Shown here: in pieces, positions 59,470-64,000 of the stretch | Position numbering within the stretch: position 1 is the first letter of the stretch | Layout: the number at the start of each line of letters is the position of its first letter | NCBI RefSeq assembly: GCF_003112555.1 | Contig: NZ_BEWB01000005.1 | Coordinates: 248,001-312,000, forward strand | Direction of reading: 5' to 3' | Source of the DNA: Streptomyces coelicoflavus | GTDB taxonomy: Bacteria > Actinomycetota > Actinomycetes > Streptomycetales > Streptomycetaceae | DNA: 64,000 nt | The notes under the pieces: model-generated | Told to the model about the DNA's origin: nothing | Databases searched by the model: none | Seen by the model: the letters and a program-made list of their open reading frames with translations, nothing else | Program-made: the position numbers and the translations under genes

Positions 59470-60297
59470 TCACTTGACGGAGCCGCCGGTGATCCCGGCG
59501 GCGATGTACTTCTGGGCGAGGACGAGGAGGATCGCGGCGGGCACCGCCGACAGCACCGACGCGGCCATCACCGAGCCCCAGTCGCCGACGTGCGCGCCGA
59601 TGTACTGGTAGATGCCCAGGGTGATGGGCTTGACCTCGTCGGTCGTGTTCAGGGTGAGCGCGAACATGAAGTCGCTCCACGAGAACAGGAACGCGAACAG
59701 CCCGGACGTGATCAGCGAGTTGCGGCTCATCGGCAGCACCACCCGCACGAAGGTGCGGACCGGTCCGGCTCCGTCGATCTGCGCGGCCTCGATCACCTCG
59801 CCCGGGATCGAGACCATGAAGGAGCGCATCAGCACGATGGAGAACGGGATGCCCAGCGAGGCGTCCGCCAGCATCAGGCCGAAGTAGGAGTTGACCAGGC
59901 CCAGGTCGACGTAGGAGTTGTAGAGCGCGTTGGCGATGACGATGCCCGGCACCATCTGGGTGATCAGCGTGCCGAACACGATGGTGCGCGAGCCGCGCAG
60001 CCCGAACCGTGCGAGCCCGTAGGCCGCCGGTGCCGAGATCGCCAGGCAGATGGCGACCGCGCCCAGCGAGACCGCCAGCGACGTCAGCAGGTGACCGCCC
60101 TGGTCGCTGATCGCCTTGGAGAAGCCGGAGAAGTCCAGGCCGCCCGGCACCGGGTCGACCTGGAGCAGTCCCGAGTCGGGCTGGAGCGCGGTGTTGAGCA
60201 TCCAGTACAGCGGGAACAGCATCACGCACAGGATGAGAACGCCGGCGACGGTGGAACCCCAGCGGCGCCGGGAGGCGGTGGGCGTGTGCGAGGCCAT
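59470..60297 (-). CDS. ABC sugar transporter permease (MalG-type)
   Basis: The ATG at 60297 gives 275 residues, six helices and the EAA loop EVIEAAQIDGAGPVRTFVRVVLPMSRNSLITSGLF, as in MalG-class permeases. The signal-like first helix is GVLILCVMLFPLYWMLNTAL. It pairs with the permease gene five bases upstream and needs an ATP-binding subunit encoded elsewhere (probably a shared MsiK-type ATPase, known in Streptomyces); no ATPase gene is visible here. Confidence 0.95.
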   Translation of the reverse strand: MASHTPTASRRRWGSTVAGVLILCVMLFPLYWMLNTALQPDSGLLQVDPVPGGLDFSGFSKAISDQGGHLLTSLAVSLGAVAICLAISAPAAYGLARFGLRGSRTIVFGTLITQMVPGIVIANALYNSYVDLGLVNSYFGLMLADASLGIPFSIVLMRSFMVSIPGEVIEAAQIDGAGPVRTFVRVVLPMSRNSLITSGLFAFLFSWSDFMFALTLNTTDEVKPITLGIYQYIGAHVGDWGSVMAASVLSAVPAAILLVLAQKYIAAGITGGSVK

Positions 60298-60302
60298 GGA
60301 CG

Positions 60303-61274
60303 TCACTTCCCCTCGGTGCGGTTGGCCCGCAGGTAGAACACCGCGAACACGGCGGAGATCAGGATGAGTACGTTGCCGACGACGGCGCCCGCGCCGAAGT
60401 CCAGCTGGACGAAGGAGTTCTGGTAGGTCAGGGTGCCGAGCGTCTGGGTGGCGTCGGCCGGGCCGCCGTCGGTCAGGGCGAGGATCAGGTCGAGGATCTT
60501 CACCGTCGACATGAAGCCCAGCACGAGGACGACCGTGACGACGGGCTTGAGCATCGGCAGGGTCACCGAACGGAAGGTCCGCCAGGCCGAGGCGCCGTCC
60601 AGCGCGGCCGCCTCGTGCAGCTCCTTCGGGATCTCCTGGAGACCGCCGTACAGGATGACCATGTTGAACGGGATGCCGATCCAGATGTTGACCAGGATCA
60701 CCGACACCAGGGCCATCTCGGGGCTGGTCAGCCAGGGCGTGTGACCGCCGATCCCGAGCGTGTCCAGGAACGAGTTCAGCACGCCCGTGTCCTGGTCGAG
60801 GATGCGGCGCCAGACGATGCCGGACACCACCATGGGCACCAGCCACGGCAGCAGGATCAGCGAGCGCAGCACCCCGTTGAGGGGGAAGCGCCGGCTGAAG
60901 AACACCGCGAGCGCCAGGCCGATGCAGAACTGGCCGAGCAGCGAGCCCGCCGTGAAGACGAGCGTGTGCCACAGCGCCTTGCCGAACAGGGCGTCCTGGA
61001 ACACGTTGGACCAGTTGTCGGCGCCGTTGAAGGGCGCCTCACCGGTGAAGAAGGTCTTCGGCGTGTAGTCCTGGAAGCTCATCACGACGTTGCGCACGAG
61101 CGGGTAGCCGAAGAACAGCAGCATGAAGACGACGGCGGGGACGACGAACCCCCACTGGGCGAGCCTGCGGCGGCGCGCGATCCGGCCGGGGTCCGGCGCG
61201 GCGGGCGACGCGGACGTCTTCGCGGGCGCCTGCGCGCCGACGGAAGACGTGGACGTGGGCATGGGCGTGGTCAT
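60303..61274 (-). CDS. ABC sugar transporter permease (MalF-type)
   Basis: The 323-residue protein has a 40-residue cytoplasmic lead, then six helices; the EAA loop is KELHEAAALDGASAWRTFRSVTLPMLKPVVTVVLVLGF. MalF-class permeases start with RLAQWGFVVPAVVFMLLFFGYPLVRNVVMSFQDY, as seen. Spacings of 11 bp to the binding protein gene and 5 bp to the MalG-type permease show one operon. Confidence 0.95.
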   Translation of the reverse strand: MTTPMPTSTSSVGAQAPAKTSASPAAPDPGRIARRRRLAQWGFVVPAVVFMLLFFGYPLVRNVVMSFQDYTPKTFFTGEAPFNGADNWSNVFQDALFGKALWHTLVFTAGSLLGQFCIGLALAVFFSRRFPLNGVLRSLILLPWLVPMVVSGIVWRRILDQDTGVLNSFLDTLGIGGHTPWLTSPEMALVSVILVNIWIGIPFNMVILYGGLQEIPKELHEAAALDGASAWRTFRSVTLPMLKPVVTVVLVLGFMSTVKILDLILALTDGGPADATQTLGTLTYQNSFVQLDFGAGAVVGNVLILISAVFAVFYLRANRTEGK

Positions 61275-61285
61275 GGGGGCGTACC

Positions 61286-62572
61286 TCAGTTCCCGCTCGT
61301 GGCCCGCTGCTGGGCGCGCTTCAGGGCGGTCTCACTGGACTGGCCGGTCAGGGCCGACTGGAAGGCGCTCTGCAGGGCGAGCGACACGCTCGACCAGCCG
61401 GCGCCGAGCTTCGCCGTGCGGGACCGGGCGACGGCCACCTGGTCGGCGAGGGAGTCCAGCTCGGGCACCTTCTCGCGCCAGACGGCCGCGGCCTTCGCGT
61501 TGGCCGGGACCATCCAGCTGTTGAGCGCGTAGGTCAGCTGCTCCTTCTCGCTCGACAGACACGCGACGATCTTCCCGGCCGTCTTCTCCCTGCCCTCGTC
61601 ACCGGTGTTGGGCACGGTGAGGACCGCACCGCCGAGCGGCCCGACCGAGTCGTCACCGGCCTCCGGCACCGGGATCGGCGCGATGCCCCAGTGCAGCGAC
61701 TTGTCGCTGTTGAGGGTCTCCACCTGCCACGGACCGTTGATCATCATGGCCGCGTTCCCGGCCATGAACTGGTCGTTGACGTCCGCCTGGGTCCAGTTGA
61801 CCGTCGACTTCGACAGCGAACGGTCCTTCAGCAGGCTCTTCCAGTAGTCCAGGGCCTCGACCACCTTCGGGCCGTCCAGGTCGGTCTCGTCACCCCCGTT
61901 GGACCACATGAACGGCGTGAACTGGAAGACGCCGTCCTCCGCGCCGCCCGCGCTGAGCGCCAGGCCGTACCGCTTTCCCTCGGTGAGCTCCTTCGCGGTC
62001 CGCCGCAACTCGTCCCAGGTGGTGGGCACATCGAGACCCGCCTCGTCGAGGACGTCCTTGTTGTAGAAGAGGGCGAGGGTGTTCACGGAGCGGGCCGCGC
62101 CGTAGTACGTGCCCTTGTACGAGCCGAAGTCGACGATGCCGTCGGGGATGTCCTCGGTGCTCAGCCCGAGCGTCCTGAGGTCGACGAGGCCGCCCGCGTC
62201 GGCGAAGGTCGGCATCTCGGACGCGTCGAACTGCACGATGTCGGGCAGCGACTTGGACGACGCCATGCGCAGCGCCTTCGTCATCACCTGCGCCGCCGGG
62301 ACGCTCTGCTGCTCGATGGTGACGCCCAGCTCCTTGCCGCAGCGGGCCATCGCCTCCGCGTCCCAGCGGTGGTACGACTCGTCGGTCGAGGAGTTCATCA
62401 CGGTGTACGTGCCGGCGTCGCGCTGCTGTCCGCAGCCGGCCAGCGCCGCTCCGGCGACCAGCACGGATGCGGCGGTGAACGGGGCGAGGGCTCGGCTTGA
62501 GCGCCCTCGCCCGCGGCGTGTGGCAGCCGGAGGGTGTGCTGTCAAGGCGAGCGAGGTGAAGCGCTTCGACAT
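61286..62572 (-). CDS. Sugar ABC transporter substrate-binding lipoprotein
   Basis: The 428-residue protein has a signal with lipobox LAGC (residues about 44-47), following AASVLVAGAA. The family-1 solute-binding core includes FDASEMPTFADAGGLVDLRTLG, LALFYNKDVLDEAGLDVPTTWDELRRTAKEL and NDQFMAGNAAMMINGPWQVETL. It delivers an oligosaccharide to the two permeases. AAGGG lies six bases upstream of the ATG. A GAAGCGCTTC sequence occurs in its first codons (SKRF), but codon choice explains it. Confidence 0.95.
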   Translation of the reverse strand: MSKRFTSLALTAHPPAATRRGRGRSSRALAPFTAASVLVAGAALAGCGQQRDAGTYTVMNSSTDESYHRWDAEAMARCGKELGVTIEQQSVPAAQVMTKALRMASSKSLPDIVQFDASEMPTFADAGGLVDLRTLGLSTEDIPDGIVDFGSYKGTYYGAARSVNTLALFYNKDVLDEAGLDVPTTWDELRRTAKELTEGKRYGLALSAGGAEDGVFQFTPFMWSNGGDETDLDGPKVVEALDYWKSLLKDRSLSKSTVNWTQADVNDQFMAGNAAMMINGPWQVETLNSDKSLHWGIAPIPVPEAGDDSVGPLGGAVLTVPNTGDEGREKTAGKIVACLSSEKEQLTYALNSWMVPANAKAAAVWREKVPELDSLADQVAVARSRTAKLGAGWSSVSLALQSAFQSALTGQSSETALKRAQQRATSGN

Positions 62573-62595
62573 GGTGCGGCCCTTGCTGTCGTACT

Positions 62596-62615
62596 GTCCG
62601 GCTTCGTCGCCGGAC
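62596..62615 (-). other. Leader hairpin of the binding-protein gene
   Basis: gtccggc (62596-62602) and gccggac (62609-62615) form a perfect 7-bp stem with a six-base loop, starting 24 bases before the ATG of the solute-binding protein. In sugar operons such a leader stem often raises stability of the binding protein mRNA. Confidence 0.6.
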
Positions 62616-62628
62616 CGATTTGTTTGGT

Positions 62629-62647
62629 GTGATGACTAATACGTCAC
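62629..62647. promoter_or_regulatory. Imperfect inverted repeat in the GH31/ABC divergent region
   Basis: gtgatgactaatacgtcac contains tgac/gtca around gtatta on the minus strand and lies in the 284-bp region 62573-62856 between the divergent operons. A minus-strand TATTAG overlaps it. No LacI or other regulator gene is present in the window near it. The rest of the region shows an AT-rich block at 62765-62795 but no confident promoter for the GH31 gene. Confidence 0.4.
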
Positions 62648-62856
62648 GGACCCGCTTCCGCGCTAGAGCAAAGTGGCCCCTCCCTCTTCGCCCCGGGTGG
62701 TGGCGAAGCTGTTCTGTGAGGCAATAGTCCCTGTTCAGAGCGCTGTATGTGCGGCAAACGCCGCGGCGCCGGAATTTGTCTTGTGTACGATCAACTCGCT
62801 GTGAGACGGCCACCGTGCTCCCCATCCGACAGCTCCCGCCCCACCCGAGGAAGATC

Positions 62857-64000
62857 ATGAAGTTCACCGACGGCTTCTGGCTCATCCGCGAGGGCGTGCA
62901 CCTCTCGTACGCCACCGAGGTACGCGATGTACGTCCCGAATCGAAGCGCTTCACCGCCCATGCCGCCGTGAAGAAGGTGACGCGGCGAGGGGACACGCTC
63001 AACGCGCCGCTCCTCACGGTCGAGTGCTTCTCTCCCGCCGAGGGCGTCATCGGCGTCCGCGTCACCCACCACGCCGGCAAACGCCGGCCCGGTCCCGACT
63101 TCGCCCTCAGCGGTGCGGCGGACGGCGCCGGCGAGGTGCGCCAGGACGGCTCCGTCACCGAGCTGACCAGCGGCGCGCTCACCCTCCGCCTGGACCGCGA
63201 GGGCCCCTGGGGCCTCACCTTCCACGACGCCGACGGACGCGAGCTGACCCGCGCCGACGCCAAGGGCACCGCCTTCGCCACCACCGGCGACGGAGGCCAC
63301 CACATGCTCGGCCGCCTCGCCCTCGGCGTCGGCGAGCAGATCTACGGCCTCGGCGAGCGCTTCACCCCGTTCGTCAAGAACGGCCAGGTCGTCGACATGT
63401 GGCAGGCCGACGGCGGCACCAGCAGCGAACAGGCCTACAAGAACGTTCCGTTCTACCTCTCCTCGCGCGGGTACGGCGTCTTCGTCAACCACCCCGGCGC
63501 GGTCTCCTTCGAGGTCGGCTCCGAGTCCGTCGGCCAGGTGCAGTTCAGCGTCGAGGACCAGACGCTGGAGTACTACGTCGTCGCCGGGCCCACCCCCAAG
63601 GACGTCCTCACCCGCTACACCGCCCTCACCGGCCGCCCCGCCCTGCCGCCGGCCTGGTCCTTCGGCCTGTGGCTCACCACGTCCTTCACCACCTCCTACG
63701 ACGAGCAGACGGTCACCTCGTTCGTGGACGGCATGGCCGAGCGCGGCATCCCGCTCTCCGTCTTCCACTTCGACTGCTTCTGGATGCGCGAGTACCAGTG
63801 GTGCGACTTCGAATGGGACCCGGACGTCTTCCCGGACCCGGACGGCATGCTCGCCCGGCTCAAGGCCAAGGGGCTGAGGGTCAGCGCCTGGATCAACCCC
63901 TACATCGCCCAGAAGTCCCCGCTGTTCGAGGAGGCCGCCGCCCTCGGGCACCTGGTGCGCAGGCCGGACGGCGACATCTGGCAGTGGGACCTGTGGCAGG
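62857..64000 (+). CDS. GH31 alpha-xylosidase (YicI-like), 3'-truncated
   Basis: The ATG at 62857 opens a frame to the right edge (381 residues seen). MKFTDGFWLIREGVHLSYATEVRDV is the YicI-type N-terminal beta-sandwich start, and GEQIYGLGERFTPFVKNGQ, FYLSSRGYGVFVNHP, WSFGLWLTTSFTTSYDEQTV and FHFDCFWMREYQWCDFEWDPDVFPDPDGML belong to the GH31 barrel. The nucleophile aspartate lies beyond the edge. It removes alpha-xylosyl units from xyloglucan oligosaccharides; with the divergent GH1 and ABC genes it forms a utilisation locus. Confidence 0.94.
   Translation, partial: MKFTDGFWLIREGVHLSYATEVRDVRPESKRFTAHAAVKKVTRRGDTLNAPLLTVECFSPAEGVIGVRVTHHAGKRRPGPDFALSGAADGAGEVRQDGSVTELTSGALTLRLDREGPWGLTFHDADGRELTRADAKGTAFATTGDGGHHMLGRLALGVGEQIYGLGERFTPFVKNGQVVDMWQADGGTSSEQAYKNVPFYLSSRGYGVFVNHPGAVSFEVGSESVGQVQFSVEDQTLEYYVVAGPTPKDVLTRYTALTGRPALPPAWSFGLWLTTSFTTSYDEQTVTSFVDGMAERGIPLSVFHFDCFWMREYQWCDFEWDPDVFPDPDGMLARLKAKGLRVSAWINPYIAQKSPLFEEAAALGHLVRRPDGDIWQWDLWQ

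Noticed and set aside
62557..62955. Two copies of tcgaagcgcttcacc in opposite orientation near the starts of the binding protein and GH31 genes, looking like paired LacI operators
   Set aside because: Both encode SKRFT in GC-preferred codons; AAGCGCTTC is simply Lys-Arg-Phe and also occurs in the GH1 gene at 58153. The AAGCGCTT copies outside genes (22343, 42523) are not explained this way.
1..64000. tRNA, rRNA, CRISPR array, insertion sequence or prophage
   Set aside because: No clover-leaf, repeat-spacer pattern, transposase, integrase or phage structural gene could be seen on either strand.
1..64000. Secondary-metabolite gene cluster
   Set aside because: No polyketide synthase, NRPS, terpene cyclase or lanthipeptide gene is present; the geranylgeranyl-reductase-like gene stands alone.

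Overview
The window is very GC-rich, with GC-biased third codon positions, GTG starts and actinobacterial families throughout (DUF5997, DUF6421, DUF6986, DUF6332, DUF5134, LVIVD-repeat, geranylgeranyl-reductase-like). It reads as a piece of a Streptomyces chromosome. No transposase, integrase, phage gene, tRNA, rRNA or CRISPR array is visible, so this is chromosomal DNA of mixed metabolic and regulatory content, not an island. About 66 protein-coding genes are supported, the first and last cut by the window edges, plus one decayed gene.

Left part (1-21 kb): the end of an XdhC-type factor; a leftward row of SDR, EamA-type transporter, polysaccharide deacetylase and GH15 hydrolase, the last with an apparent 5' frameshift; a rightward MGDG-synthase-like glycosyltransferase with DUF2267 and DUF1360 genes; the divergent DUF5997/LysR-like pair; DUF4142, HAD and Lrp genes with a divergent FUSC transporter; a lactonase-like beta-propeller gene preceded by a near-consensus DasR box; and a leftward row of a beta-propeller protein, uracil-DNA glycosylase, BadF-type sugar kinase and sirohydrochlorin chelatase. 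An AidB-like acyl-CoA dehydrogenase and a PaaX-type regulator diverge from a 40-bp palindrome that holds promoters for both.

Middle part (21-46 kb): a secreted pectate lyase with a LacI-type operator core inside its promoter and a long 5' hairpin; old yellow enzyme with a divergent ArsR regulator; DUF305 lipoprotein and LVIVD-repeat secreted protein, divergent; TetR, HAD, PAP2, M56 peptidase and DUF5134 genes; a second FUSC transporter in one transcription unit with a MarR regulator; two VOC proteins, a GNAT and a GDPD; then DUF6421, an odd SDR, a PLP beta-eliminating lyase or aldolase and a transglutaminase-like gene; acyltransferase, thioredoxin-like and flavin reductase genes; the etfB-etfA electron-transfer flavoprotein operon; and a DUF6986 aldolase-like gene.

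Right part (46-64 kb): a GGCT-like protein; a LacI regulator divergent from a ROK kinase around a perfect operator; degenerate repeats behind the kinase; a small secreted peptide; a P-loop NTPase-NUDIX fusion; a decayed metallo-beta-lactamase-fold gene; an M20 dipeptidase; a geranylgeranyl-reductase-like flavoprotein; a NarL-type two-component pair; DUF6332; an MFS transporter; and a sugar uptake locus (binding protein, two permeases, GH1 beta-glucosidase) divergent from a GH31 alpha-xylosidase, which together suggest use of xyloglucan-type oligosaccharides. The main themes are plant and fungal polysaccharide use (GH15, deacetylase, pectate lyase, GH1, GH31, ABC uptake, amino-sugar signals) and small divergent regulator-target pairs whose operators can be read in the DNA. 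All database-level statements rest on recognised motifs, not on searches.
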